This document shows positions 1 through 7,155 of a stretch of DNA of 20,732 nucleotides, piece by piece. Origin of the DNA: JAGOTP01 sp964600845 (lineage in GTDB: Bacteria; Patescibacteriota; Patescibacteriia; 2-12-FULL-60-25); NCBI GenBank assembly GCA_964600845.1, contig CAZRJW010000020.1:1-20732 (forward strand), in the 5' to 3' direction. Positions within the stretch are counted from its first letter, which is position 1. Each line of letters starts with the position of its first letter. The notes below the pieces were generated by a model that saw nothing but the letters and a program-made list of their open reading frames with translations, was not told where the DNA came from and made no database searches. Position numbers and translations under genes: made by a program.

Positions 1-42
1 ATAAATCCCCGCTCCACTCAGGCGCGGGGATTTATTTTTTTT
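1..42. terminator. Hairpin terminator overlapping the end of the transglutaminase-like gene
   Basis: A perfect 12-bp inverted repeat (ATAAATCCCCGC at 1-12 with GCGGGGATTTAT at 24-35) has an 11-base loop and is followed on the plus strand by a T-rich run (35-42). The minus-strand stop codon of the 32-2062 gene lies inside the stem. The T-run suits a plus-strand transcript arriving from outside the window; on the minus strand any T-run would lie beyond base 1. It may work in both directions. Confidence 0.75.
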
Positions 43-2062
43 GGGACACTGCCCTTCGAAGATCTCTGATGCGCTTGGCAATCTGATAGTCAGTAAGCGA
101 AACTATCTGTGCCAGATAGATGTCTGGGTTCATCTTCTTAAGACTATTCCTTACCCCCTCCATAACCGAAGCAATGGCACCCGCATCCGATTGGCCGGGC
201 TGAATACGCGAAGCAAGCGATTCTACAATCGCGTCTTGTTTTAATAAATGTTTAAGTTCAGTCGCATCTTCTGGCGAGTTCACTGGATCAAACGAACTAA
301 ACAATCCTGGTTGCACCTCACGTATACGCGCACGGAATGCCCCATCTTTTGCAACCATCTCCCTAACCTTATCTCGATCTGGAGCCGCATCGTAAGCAAA
401 TGCCTGAAGCTCATTATCCATAAACGTCAGACGATCGCGTGACATACCGCCTACACTTTTCGTTAAAAATGTTCTCAGAATCTGCGGAAAGGCAAAGCTT
501 CGATTATGGCGATAGATCTGCCATAAGCCTTCTACTTCAGATTTATCCATCTTATTCGCCGTCTTGAGATAGATGGCTTCAACCGCTTGGAGCGCGCCTA
601 CGGATAACGGCCGCCTAAGCTCACCCACTCGTGCTAAAAGCTCAACACACTGAGCTGCGAAGAACGGTAGATGCTCCCTCTCATGCGGAAGGGCGGTGGT
701 ACTCAATCGTTCAATTTGAAGAAGGTAATAGCTCAATGCTTTTTCTCGTTCAGCGATAACTTCCGCTTGAGCCAAACCAGACCGCGTCGCCACTTCCAAC
801 CCCTGGGCAACGAATGTCTCCATACGTGTCAGCGTCTGATCGAGATGGTCAATCTTCCCCGTTTGTAAATTACGTTTTGCCCACGTTACATCCGCAATGA
901 CGGCATGTGCACCACCCTCTGCATTCAGAGCGACAAATGTATTCCAGGCGTGCCCATCTTTGTTGGTTGATTTCGTATCCATCCAATCATCTTTTTTTGG
1001 ATCAAATACATCCATTCGGCCTTCATATAAACAGTAAACATTATTAAGCTGAGTAAATGACCCTTGGCGAGCTTTTAGCGCTTCAAACACAGCTTTAACT
1101 GTCCCTGCAAAGTTTCGACAGACTCCATTCCCTTCCCAGCTGGGATCGCTCTTCCGTTGCAGCCCTTCTTCTAGAATTTGAATCGCATCTTTTTGATCAT
1201 GCGCCGTCTCTTTCGTATCGACATACAGATCTTTTCGAACATAATATTTTGTAAGGTCTAGAACTAAGCGCGTACTCAAATCAATCGCTTGTTTTGGCGT
1301 CAGTGTATCGAGAGACGCGATTCCTAGCTCTTTCATCAACGGCACACCCGTCCCTTTTGTATATTCATCGATCAGTCGGTACATACCACCTTCCCATCCC
1401 GCCCGCTCTAGGGTTTTGTGATAGGACATCGCAGACTTATCCCCCTTCATCTGCTCAGGTGTCATCAACACTTTCTGTATCTCGGAAGGAATAGAGACTG
1501 GTTCCGCTCCTGGAACAACGTTGGGACGAAATCCGTCAACGTGAGAGAAGGTGACGCTTGCTCGCGGAGACAATCGAATATCTAAAATAGGCTCATGTGT
1601 TAAGCGCTCTGAGTCTCTCCGCTCTTTCAGGTACACCGCTTTTGCTTCGTCCCACGTGGCGCACTCAATCGTTGCTGTTCCAATCAACGTTCCTCTCTCA
1701 GACTTGTAGGTTGCTGGAATTTTTACACGAAACTTCCCGGCTGCTTCTGGTTCAATAGAATAGTAGGTAGAGGTAAATGTCTTACGTAACTCTGCTAACT
1801 CAAATCGAACACGTATCTGCTCACGGCTATTCAGGACCGCCGCTTCTGCCGCCTCTCTCGTAGGAAACAACTCCTCGCGCCGACCTGTAACCGCCTTTAA
1901 GCGATCACTCACAAGCGAAGGAAGGGTCGCTGCAAACAATCCATCGCGCTCAGAAACACTATATAAACTCGGAGCAGAAGGCGCTTCGGGTCTCTGTTGG
2001 TTTTTGCCCGTTTTTTCTAAAGGAGAACGCTGAAGTTCGGACATAGAGGAACGAATAAACAT
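32..2062 (-). CDS. Large protein with transglutaminase/cysteine-protease-like core
   Basis: A 676-residue protein. The centre carries what looks like a transglutaminase-fold Cys-His-Asp triad: C315 in GNGVCRNFAG at the start of a helix, H371 in DGHAWNTFVAL, and D391 in VIADVTW. The order and spacing (56 and 20 residues) are those of the transglutaminase-like superfamily, whose members act as proteases, amidases or crosslinking enzymes. The flanks (about 1-290 and 400-676) match nothing I recognise; the C-terminal part is predicted helical. There is no signal peptide or membrane segment, so it is probably cytoplasmic. The start could be M1 (2062) or M7 (2044); -10-like hexamers just upstream of both leave this open. 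It appears to be a single-gene unit between two hairpin terminators. The substrate is unknown. The fold call is moderately sure. Confidence 0.7.
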   Translation of the reverse strand: MFIRSSMSELQRSPLEKTGKNQQRPEAPSAPSLYSVSERDGLFAATLPSLVSDRLKAVTGRREELFPTREAAEAAVLNSREQIRVRFELAELRKTFTSTYYSIEPEAAGKFRVKIPATYKSERGTLIGTATIECATWDEAKAVYLKERRDSERLTHEPILDIRLSPRASVTFSHVDGFRPNVVPGAEPVSIPSEIQKVLMTPEQMKGDKSAMSYHKTLERAGWEGGMYRLIDEYTKGTGVPLMKELGIASLDTLTPKQAIDLSTRLVLDLTKYYVRKDLYVDTKETAHDQKDAIQILEEGLQRKSDPSWEGNGVCRNFAGTVKAVFEALKARQGSFTQLNNVYCLYEGRMDVFDPKKDDWMDTKSTNKDGHAWNTFVALNAEGGAHAVIADVTWAKRNLQTGKIDHLDQTLTRMETFVAQGLEVATRSGLAQAEVIAEREKALSYYLLQIERLSTTALPHEREHLPFFAAQCVELLARVGELRRPLSVGALQAVEAIYLKTANKMDKSEVEGLWQIYRHNRSFAFPQILRTFLTKSVGGMSRDRLTFMDNELQAFAYDAAPDRDKVREMVAKDGAFRARIREVQPGLFSSFDPVNSPEDATELKHLLKQDAIVESLASRIQPGQSDAGAIASVMEGVRNSLKKMNPDIYLAQIVSLTDYQIAKRIRDLRRAVSQKK

Positions 2063-2087
2063 AGGATACCTGATCCGCTCTAAACAG

Positions 2088-2113
2088 AAAACGAGCCTTT
2101 CGAGGCTCGTTTT
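2088..2113 (-). terminator. Intrinsic terminator of the YtxH-like gene
   Basis: An 11-bp perfect stem (AAAACGAGCCT / AGGCTCGTTTT) closes a four-base TTCG loop on the plus strand. It lies between the stop of the minus-strand YtxH-like gene (2133) and the start of the next minus-strand gene (2062). U-rich flanks occur on both strands, so it may be bidirectional, but gene order makes minus-strand termination the obvious use. Confidence 0.8.
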
Positions 2114-2132
2114 TGTTTCTACACTTCGTAAC

Positions 2133-2483
2133 TTATTTCCCCGCTTTGTCGATCTGGGACTGGATATCCTTCCAGCGACCGAGTAAATATTTACGGACGG
2201 CTGGAGCTTCTTTAGTCGCGACGTCTTTGCTCTTTTGATAGAACTCGACGACCTGGTCGACCATTTCTCCGTATTTTTCCTTTGTCATTTCACCGACGCC
2301 TTCAAGCTTCTTCATCACCTGCTTCTGCAACATCTTTGCCTTGGCTTCCGCGTCCTTCGTCAATTCCTTGCCTTTGCGGGATTGAAGAAAGAGACCGGCA
2401 GCGAGACCGAGAACCGCCCCAGCAGCGAGACCAGCACCAAGATGAGACGCGGAATTGGATTTCTTTTTGAGTGTCAGTGCCAT
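2133..2483 (-). CDS. YtxH-like small protein with N-terminal glycine/alanine membrane segment
   Basis: A 116-residue protein. After a short lysine-rich N-terminus (KKKSNS) comes a Gly/Ala-rich hydrophobic segment at about residues 15-34, ending at an SRKGKELTKDAE stretch. A long charged amphipathic helix follows, rich in Lys, Glu, Met and Gln. A glycine-rich membrane helix followed by RKGKEL and a coiled coil is the hallmark of YtxH-domain (PF12732) proteins, a widespread family of unclear function linked in Firmicutes to general stress. It is probably anchored in the cytoplasmic membrane with the helix in the cytosol. It is monocistronic and divergent from the dNMP kinase-like gene, with a terminator 20 bases downstream. 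Confidence 0.75.
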   Translation of the reverse strand: MALTLKKKSNSASHLGAGLAAGAVLGLAAGLFLQSRKGKELTKDAEAKAKMLQKQVMKKLEGVGEMTKEKYGEMVDQVVEFYQKSKDVATKEAPAVRKYLLGRWKDIQSQIDKAGK

Positions 2484-2514
2484 AAAAGTAACGCTAAATG
2501 AATTGAGTTTCCAA

Positions 2515-2520
2515 ATTATA
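2515..2520 (-). promoter_or_regulatory. Consensus -10 box for the YtxH-like gene
   Basis: The minus strand reads TATAAT, a perfect -10 hexamer, about 31 bases before the ATG at 2483, implying a leader of roughly 25 bases. No good -35 is visible at 16-18 bases. It lies inside the divergent intergenic region shared with the plus-strand promoter at 2565-2593. Confidence 0.5.
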
Positions 2521-2564
2521 CACTATCTTGGGGGGATTCGGCAGATGGTGCGGATAAGTGCTGG

Positions 2565-2593
2565 TCGACACTCCGAAGACGGCCGAGTACTCT
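2565..2593 (+). promoter_or_regulatory. Promoter of the dTTP-supply gene cluster (leaderless)
   Basis: TCGACA (2565-2570), a 17-base spacer, then TACTCT (2588-2593). The -10 box ends 8 bases before the ATG at 2602, so transcription should begin at or next to the start codon. No Shine-Dalgarno site is present. The same hexamer pair precedes gatB at 7117-7146, which strengthens the call. Confidence 0.65.
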
Positions 2594-2601
2594 CCTGACA
2601 T

Positions 2602-3186
2602 ATGCCGAATCACATCATCGGTCTTGTCGGTCAGTCTGGGTGCGGGAAAGGCACCGTCGCAGATATTCTTACTCAACAGTACGGCGCCGCGTATTCTCGT
2701 TTTAGCGCAATTTTAGGAGATATTCTCACACGTTTACATATTGATCGGTCCCGCGATCACTTCATCGCCCTCTCGACCGCCCTCCGTACCAACTTCGGAG
2801 AAGACGTCTTGTCCTACGCGATCGAAAAGGATGCGGTCTTATCCCAGAACCCCATTGTCGTTATCGACGGAATTCGCCGCCCAGAAGACATCGTCGCGCT
2901 CGAACCACTCCCCTTCTTCAAACTCGTCTCTGTGGATGTCCCTGCCGAGATGCGTTACGAACGCATGAAAAAGCGTGGAGAAAAAATCGGAGAGCAGCAC
3001 ATGACCTGGCAGGAATTCGTTTCCCAAGACAATGCCCCAACTGAAGTCACGATTCCGCTTGTGATGGATCGCGCCTGGAAAAAGCTCGACAACAGCAAAA
3101 CGCCTACCGATCTTGAGCTACAGGTGAAAGCGATGATGAAAGAGCTTGGCTACGAAGCACACCAAGCCGCCATCCCGAGCGTCTAA
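2602..3186 (+). CDS. P-loop nucleotide kinase, probably deoxynucleoside monophosphate kinase
   Basis: A 194-residue P-loop NTPase with Walker A GQSGCGKGT at residues 10-18. The compact architecture resembles dNMP kinases, adenylate kinase and dephospho-CoA kinase. VVIDGIRRPED (about 91-101) looks like the Walker B/substrate region, and a basic stretch RYERMKKRGEK (about 118-128) suits a LID segment contacting phosphates. It opens a run of dUTPase, ThyX-like and DHFR genes, so phosphorylation of dTMP or another dNMP is the likely job. That specificity is inference from context. The ATG at 2602 sits 8 bases after a -10 box, which fixes the start. It lies 23 bases upstream of dut. A dephospho-CoA kinase-like role cannot be excluded. 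Confidence 0.7.
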   Translation: MPNHIIGLVGQSGCGKGTVADILTQQYGAAYSRFSAILGDILTRLHIDRSRDHFIALSTALRTNFGEDVLSYAIEKDAVLSQNPIVVIDGIRRPEDIVALEPLPFFKLVSVDVPAEMRYERMKKRGEKIGEQHMTWQEFVSQDNAPTEVTIPLVMDRAWKKLDNSKTPTDLELQVKAMMKELGYEAHQAAIPSV

Positions 3187-3209
3187 GTCCATCGCTCCAA
3201 ACTCCGCCC

Positions 3210-3662
3210 ATGTCGTCCCCAACTGTCCGCATTACCCGCATCAAAGACTCCGTCCCGTTGCCGACATACGCCACAGAAGGATCGGTTGCCTTTGATATCA
3301 CCTGCCCTGAAGACGTCCTCGTCCCAGCGCACGGAGCCGCGACTGTCCCAACCGGCCTGATCATCGCGACACCTCCCGGGTACATGCTTTTGCTCGCGCC
3401 TCGTTCGTCACTGTTTCAGAAGACCGGTTTACGACTTGCAAACACGATCGGCATTATCGATCAGGATTTCTGTGGACCGCAAGACGAGCTCAGCCTGTCT
3501 TTTTGGAACCCAGGCGACAAAGAGGTTCAGCTCCATGCCGGTGATCGCGTCGTGCAAGGCGTCCTCGTTTCCATCGCTCGCGCCAGCTGGCAAGAAGCGC
3601 CTCCCGCCGGAGACAGCTCACGCGGAGGCTGGGGACATAGCGGTGGGTATACGGCGAGTTAG
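3210..3662 (+). CDS. dut: dUTP diphosphatase (dUTPase)
   Basis: A 150-residue protein of normal length for trimeric dUTPase, which hydrolyses dUTP to dUMP and pyrophosphate. All five motifs are recognisable: I, ATEGSVAFDI (21-30); II, APRSSL (63-68); III, NTIGIIDQDFCG (78-89) with the catalytic water-activating Asp at D84; IV, GDRVVQGVL (111-119); V, SRGGWGHSGG (137-146). Motif V has Trp141 where Phe usually stacks on the uracil base. QDE in place of the usual GE after motif III is another small deviation. There is no Shine-Dalgarno site before the ATG, and expression probably depends on the operon promoter at 2565. dUMP made here is the substrate of the next gene's product. Confidence 0.9.
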   Translation: MSSPTVRITRIKDSVPLPTYATEGSVAFDITCPEDVLVPAHGAATVPTGLIIATPPGYMLLLAPRSSLFQKTGLRLANTIGIIDQDFCGPQDELSLSFWNPGDKEVQLHAGDRVVQGVLVSIARASWQEAPPAGDSSRGGWGHSGGYTAS

Positions 3663-3686
3663 GTCCATTTCTTCTCTTTTCTTCCT

Positions 3687-4991
3687 ATGACTCCAGAACC
3701 ACGCATTTTCGTTATCGACGATCAGAACCCAGAAGATATCGCCATGATGCAGGCGCTCTATTCGCGTAGCGCCGCCAGCGTGACGGAGCACTTGGCGAAG
3801 GTGAAAGCGATTGGATCTGGGAAATTCATGGAATCGTTTTACGTTGGCTATGGTCACGAGAGTATTGGTGACTGTGGTTCAACCACCATTTTTATTGAAG
3901 GCGTGAGCATGTTGGCCGACAAAGCGATCCAAGACTGGCCTCTCTATTCTGGCCAAGAAACCAGCACGCGCTACATCGACATGTCGAAGCAGGCGCTTGA
4001 AGATCCAGTCGGCACGCCGGAGAGCAAAGCGATCTTAGATCGTTGGATGGCGTTTTACCTCGACAAACAAGAAGCTGTTGGAGCGCATATTAAATCGCTC
4101 TATCCGCGCAAACCAGAAGAAGATGAAAAGGTCTACGAAAAGGCCGTCAAAGCACGCACATTTGATACTCTTCGTGGGTTTCTGCCTGCCGGCGTCACGA
4201 CGCAACTCGCGTGGCACACAAACCTTCGTCAGGCAGCTCGTAAGCTCGCACTCCTCCGCCATCACCCGGATGCAGCTGTTCGTACTTTAGGGGAACGCAT
4301 CTGGGGCGAGTTGAAAAACCGTTATCCGAATAGCTTCAGCCACAAACTCTACGAAGCCCAGGAAACGTATCGCGCAGCGATGGCAGCAAACTACACGTAC
4401 TTCGATCCAGCCACCTGTCCGGATAAAGTGACCCTCACAACTGACATCACTCCAGCCGATATCGAAACCTACAAAGAGGCTTTCGAGACTCGTCCGGCGA
4501 AGTCAGAACTTCCGATCTTCCTCATGGACCTCGGACTGGCGACCTTCGAATTCTTGATGGACTTTGGTTCATTCCGCGACATTCAACGTCATCGCAATGG
4601 TGTGTGCCGCATGCCACTCCTCAGCACACGCTTTGGATTCGATACCTGGTATCTCAGTCAACTGCCGGACGATCTCCGCAAAGAAGCGGAAACCTTTATC
4701 GAAGAACAAATGCAAGCGATCGAAGCGATCAGCCAGGATCCAATCGTTCGACAGTACTACGTCGCGATGGGTTTCCGTGTTCCTTGCCGCGTGTCGTATG
4801 GATTGCCAGCCGCTCTGTATACGATCGAACTTCGCTCTGGCAAAACAGTTCACCCAAGTCTACGCATCATCGCCCAAGACATGGCGCGCGCGCTCCAAGT
4901 GCGTCTTCCAAATTTGAAAATGCATATCGACTTCAGCTCTGACGATTGGGACGTACGACGTGGCAAACAGGACATTACAAGTAAAGCGTAA
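3687..4991 (+). CDS. thyX: Two-domain FAD-dependent thymidylate synthase-like protein
   Basis: A 434-residue protein, about twice the usual ThyX length, made of two ThyX-like halves. The first half has GHES (56-59), SGQETSTRY (88-96) and a typical ThyX C-terminal helix region at about 156-195 (LPAG, TNLRQAARKLALLR). The second has FRDIQRHR (296-303), LLSTRFG (311-317) and ELRSGKTVHPSLR near the end. ThyX methylates dUMP to dTMP using methylene-tetrahydrofolate, FAD and NADPH. The signature RHRxxSxxxxSxR is split: half one keeps the Ser-Glu-Ser-Arg-Tyr part but has DWP in place of RHR; half two keeps RHR but loses the first Ser and Glu and has two extra residues before STR. It lies between dut and folA, which supports a thymidylate role. 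No Shine-Dalgarno site is visible. Confidence 0.8.
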   Translation: MTPEPRIFVIDDQNPEDIAMMQALYSRSAASVTEHLAKVKAIGSGKFMESFYVGYGHESIGDCGSTTIFIEGVSMLADKAIQDWPLYSGQETSTRYIDMSKQALEDPVGTPESKAILDRWMAFYLDKQEAVGAHIKSLYPRKPEEDEKVYEKAVKARTFDTLRGFLPAGVTTQLAWHTNLRQAARKLALLRHHPDAAVRTLGERIWGELKNRYPNSFSHKLYEAQETYRAAMAANYTYFDPATCPDKVTLTTDITPADIETYKEAFETRPAKSELPIFLMDLGLATFEFLMDFGSFRDIQRHRNGVCRMPLLSTRFGFDTWYLSQLPDDLRKEAETFIEEQMQAIEAISQDPIVRQYYVAMGFRVPCRVSYGLPAALYTIELRSGKTVHPSLRIIAQDMARALQVRLPNLKMHIDFSSDDWDVRRGKQDITSKA

Positions 4992-4997
4992 AATTCA

Positions 4998-5477
4998 ATG
5001 CCTCTCTCCCTCATCGCCGCCGTTTCAAGTAACGGTTGCATTGGAAAAGACGGCGGGATCCCTTGGAACATTCCAGACGAACAACTTCTTTTCAAAGAAC
5101 TCACGCTTCACAAAACGGTTCTTATGGGGCGCAAGACCTGGGAATCTATCCCCGAACAGTTCCGCCCCTTACGCGATCGCTTGAACGTTGTGATCACACG
5201 CCAAGCAGACTATCCCCTCCCTCCAGAAGTAGAACGCTTCAGCGATCTGTCATCCGCCCTGTCTGCGCATGCGTCTGAGGGTATCTACATAATCGGTGGA
5301 GCCGAGATCTACCGAGCGACGATCGATCTCGCCGACACACTGTACCTCTCACAGATAGACGAACATGTAGAGGGAGACGCTTTTTTCCCAACGATTGATC
5401 CAGCGCAATGGCAGCGTGTTGTGCAAAAAGCGTACCCTGGTTTTTTACTTGCAACCTATCAACGAACCAACAAATAG
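4998..5477 (+). CDS. folA: Dihydrofolate reductase
   Basis: A 159-residue protein, the standard length for DHFR, which reduces dihydrofolate to tetrahydrofolate with NADPH. Recognisable elements are SLIAAVSSNGCIGKDGGIPW (4-23), the substrate-binding IPDEQLLFK (25-33), MGRKTWESIP (about 47-56) and IIGGAEIY near residue 105. Aligning WNIPDE with E. coli WNLPAD puts Glu28 at the catalytic acid position, as in many non-enterobacterial DHFRs. The gene starts 6 bases after thyX ends and has no Shine-Dalgarno site, so it is probably cotranscribed. ThyX itself yields tetrahydrofolate, not dihydrofolate, so DHFR is not strictly required by it; a scavenging or maintenance role is possible. Confidence 0.93.
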   Translation: MPLSLIAAVSSNGCIGKDGGIPWNIPDEQLLFKELTLHKTVLMGRKTWESIPEQFRPLRDRLNVVITRQADYPLPPEVERFSDLSSALSAHASEGIYIIGGAEIYRATIDLADTLYLSQIDEHVEGDAFFPTIDPAQWQRVVQKAYPGFLLATYQRTNK

Positions 5478-5479
5478 TG

Positions 5480-5485
5480 TATTAT
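5480..5485 (+). promoter_or_regulatory. Candidate -10 box for the first membrane-protein gene
   Basis: TATTAT ends 10 bases before the ATG at 5496, the same geometry as other leaderless starts in this window. No convincing -35 is visible. It overlaps the alternative upstream ATG at 5484, and so argues for the 5496 start. Confidence 0.4.
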
Positions 5486-5495
5486 GCCCGCATCT

Positions 5496-6275
5496 ATGAC
5501 CCCTCTTATCTCTATCTCAGACTTGATCCATGAATCCTGGGTTTTCTTCAAAAACGACTGGAAAGCCATCGTAAAGCGCAATGCGTGGATGGTTCTCGTC
5601 ATGGTCGCCTTCTACCCTCTCTACATGGGCGGAATCGCCATGGAATCATCCTTGATGATTCTGCTCAGCGTTCTTGTCTTTTGTGTGGGGATACTTTTCG
5701 TGACATTGCACGCCATGCGCTACATCTTAGCGAAAGACGGAGGACAAATCGCTCAAGCAACTCAAGGAAAAACTCTTTCTCAGCTCTTCGCACCTACGTT
5801 CCTCATCACCCTCCTCAGCTGGTTAGCAGGGATGGGAGGAATGGTGCTTTTCATCATTCCGGGTATCTGGTTCATCATCGCTGCGGGCCAAGCAATCGCC
5901 GTCTACCTTGAAGAAGGAACGACTGGTACGAACGCGATCGCACGCTCAATGGATCTCGTGAAGGGACGCTGGTGGAAGACCCTCTGGCGCACGATTTTCC
6001 CTGCGCTCGTATTCCAGATCATCATCGGAATCATCTCATTTGCAATCTACATTGTTCCTATCGTGTTCGCGATCATCGGGGGTGCTGCCGCCATTATGGG
6101 CTTCTCTGAAGGCGGTTCTACCGGTCTTTCCGCCGCGAGCCTCCCAATGCTGATCATTGCTGGTCTCTTGTTCATCGTTGCGACGGTTGCAAACTTGCTC
6201 CTTTCGCTCGTTGGAACAGGACTCTCTCAGGTCGTCAGTGCAAAACTCTTCCACTCGCTCAAAGCGAGCCGGTAA
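5496..6275 (+). CDS. Polytopic membrane protein, paralogue of the next gene
   Basis: A 259-residue integral membrane protein (263 if begun at 5484). I prefer 5496: its N-terminus MTPLISISDLIHESW aligns with MDQSLISPSEVFTRSW of the paralogue at 6351, and the -10-like TATTAT overlaps the earlier ATG. About five or six hydrophobic segments are seen, beginning near residues 26-45 and 48-70. The conserved core is PGIWF, then EGTTGTNAIARSMDLVKGRWW, then a long hydrophobic stretch. This resembles the membrane domains grouped with DUF975/YciC and glycerophosphodiester phosphodiesterase membrane-domain proteins, none with a settled biochemical role. There is no catalytic domain. The terminator at 6292-6323 separates it from its paralogue. 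Confidence 0.7.
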   Translation: MTPLISISDLIHESWVFFKNDWKAIVKRNAWMVLVMVAFYPLYMGGIAMESSLMILLSVLVFCVGILFVTLHAMRYILAKDGGQIAQATQGKTLSQLFAPTFLITLLSWLAGMGGMVLFIIPGIWFIIAAGQAIAVYLEEGTTGTNAIARSMDLVKGRWWKTLWRTIFPALVFQIIIGIISFAIYIVPIVFAIIGGAAAIMGFSEGGSTGLSAASLPMLIIAGLLFIVATVANLLLSLVGTGLSQVVSAKLFHSLKASR

Positions 6276-6291
6276 CAAACACCGCGGTTTC

Positions 6292-6323
6292 AAAAATCCT
6301 GCATCAACCGGTGCAGGATTTTT
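6292..6323 (+). terminator. Terminator between the two membrane-protein genes
   Basis: A 12-bp perfect stem (AAAAATCCTGCA at 6292-6303, TGCAGGATTTTT at 6312-6323) with an 8-base loop. The T-run forms the 3' arm, so the plus-strand transcript from the dTTP cluster and first membrane protein should end here, 16 bases after the stop codon. Confidence 0.85.
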
Positions 6324-6334
6324 GTTCTCTGTGG

Positions 6335-6340
6335 TACACT
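6335..6340 (+). promoter_or_regulatory. -10 box of the second membrane-protein gene (leaderless)
   Basis: TACACT ends 10 bases before the ATG at 6351, directly after the terminator. No consensus -35 is present because the terminator arm occupies that position. The geometry fits a leaderless mRNA. Confidence 0.45.
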
Positions 6341-6350
6341 AAGTACATCT

Positions 6351-7115
6351 ATGGACCAGTCGCTCATTTCCCCCTCCGAAGTCTTTACCCGTTCCTGGCA
6401 CGAAGGAAAAAAGTATCTTGGAACTGACATCAAAGAAGCCTTGGGGTTTGTGGGGATCGCTCTCCTCTCGTTTACATTGGCGGTTATTTCTTTCTATGTC
6501 CCGGATTCACTACGTCTCGCCCTTCGCGTCGTAGATGTGGTTCTACTTCAAATTATTGCCACAACCTGGATCACTCTACGCCTCACAGCCACCGTCCTCG
6601 CTGAACGCCAGGGGAAGAAACGTTCTCCATTAAGCGTGTCTGCACTCGGCTCATTTTTACTGATTAGTATTTTGAGCGGCCTAGCTGCCGCTGGTGGAGC
6701 GCTTGTATTTGTCCTTCCTGGTATCTGGCTGACCGGTGCGTTGGCATTTGCGGGCTATAGCTTCCTCGATGAGGGTCGAACCGGACGCCAAGCCCTCGCA
6801 CGCTCCGCTCAGCTCGTCAGCGGACGCTGGTGGAGCATGGTCGCACGCATCATCCTCCCAGGATTCCTCATTCTTGTACTTAGCCTGATCGCAAGCTCTA
6901 TCATCGAGGTTTTGGTTGGAATCATCGCAGGGTATCGCCCATCCGCGCTCGCGGGGCAACTTGGGTTCTCCAGCTGGACCGTCATTGGACCCGCCTCAAC
7001 CCAGATCGCCGCAACTGCCCTCCAGGTCATCAACGCCCTTCCGCTTCTCGTAGCCATGCCTTTGTTGACCCATTTGATGGTTACGGTCTACCTGGAGCTC
7101 AAGCGCACGCGCTAA
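6351..7115 (+). CDS. Polytopic membrane protein, paralogue of the preceding gene
   Basis: A 254-residue integral membrane protein with the same plan as the 5496-6275 product: a short polar N-terminus, two hydrophobic helices, a polar loop near residues 75-100 (LAERQGKKRSPLSV), then PGIWLTGAL, DEGRTGRQALARSAQLVSGRWW and further hydrophobic helices to the end. The shared PGIW / EG-TG--A-ARS--LV-GRWW pattern makes common descent clear. Function is unknown. It has its own promoter, behind a terminator, so the two paralogues can be expressed separately. The next gene, gatB, again has its own promoter. Confidence 0.7.
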   Translation: MDQSLISPSEVFTRSWHEGKKYLGTDIKEALGFVGIALLSFTLAVISFYVPDSLRLALRVVDVVLLQIIATTWITLRLTATVLAERQGKKRSPLSVSALGSFLLISILSGLAAAGGALVFVLPGIWLTGALAFAGYSFLDEGRTGRQALARSAQLVSGRWWSMVARIILPGFLILVLSLIASSIIEVLVGIIAGYRPSALAGQLGFSSWTVIGPASTQIAATALQVINALPLLVAMPLLTHLMVTVYLELKRTR

Positions 7116-7116
7116 C

Positions 7117-7146
7117 TCGACAATTTAGGGGTCGGCGGGTTACTCT
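7117..7146 (+). promoter_or_regulatory. gatB promoter (leaderless)
   Basis: TCGACA (7117-7122), an 18-base spacer, then TACTCT (7141-7146), ending 9 bases before the gatB ATG at 7156. Both hexamers are identical to those of the promoter at 2565-2593. There is no Shine-Dalgarno site. Confidence 0.65.
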
Positions 7147-7155
7147 GGACACCAT

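Noticed and set aside
2839..3027. Short minus-strand frame inside the dNMP kinase-like gene
   Set aside because: It is antisense to a well-supported P-loop protein and shows no features of its own.
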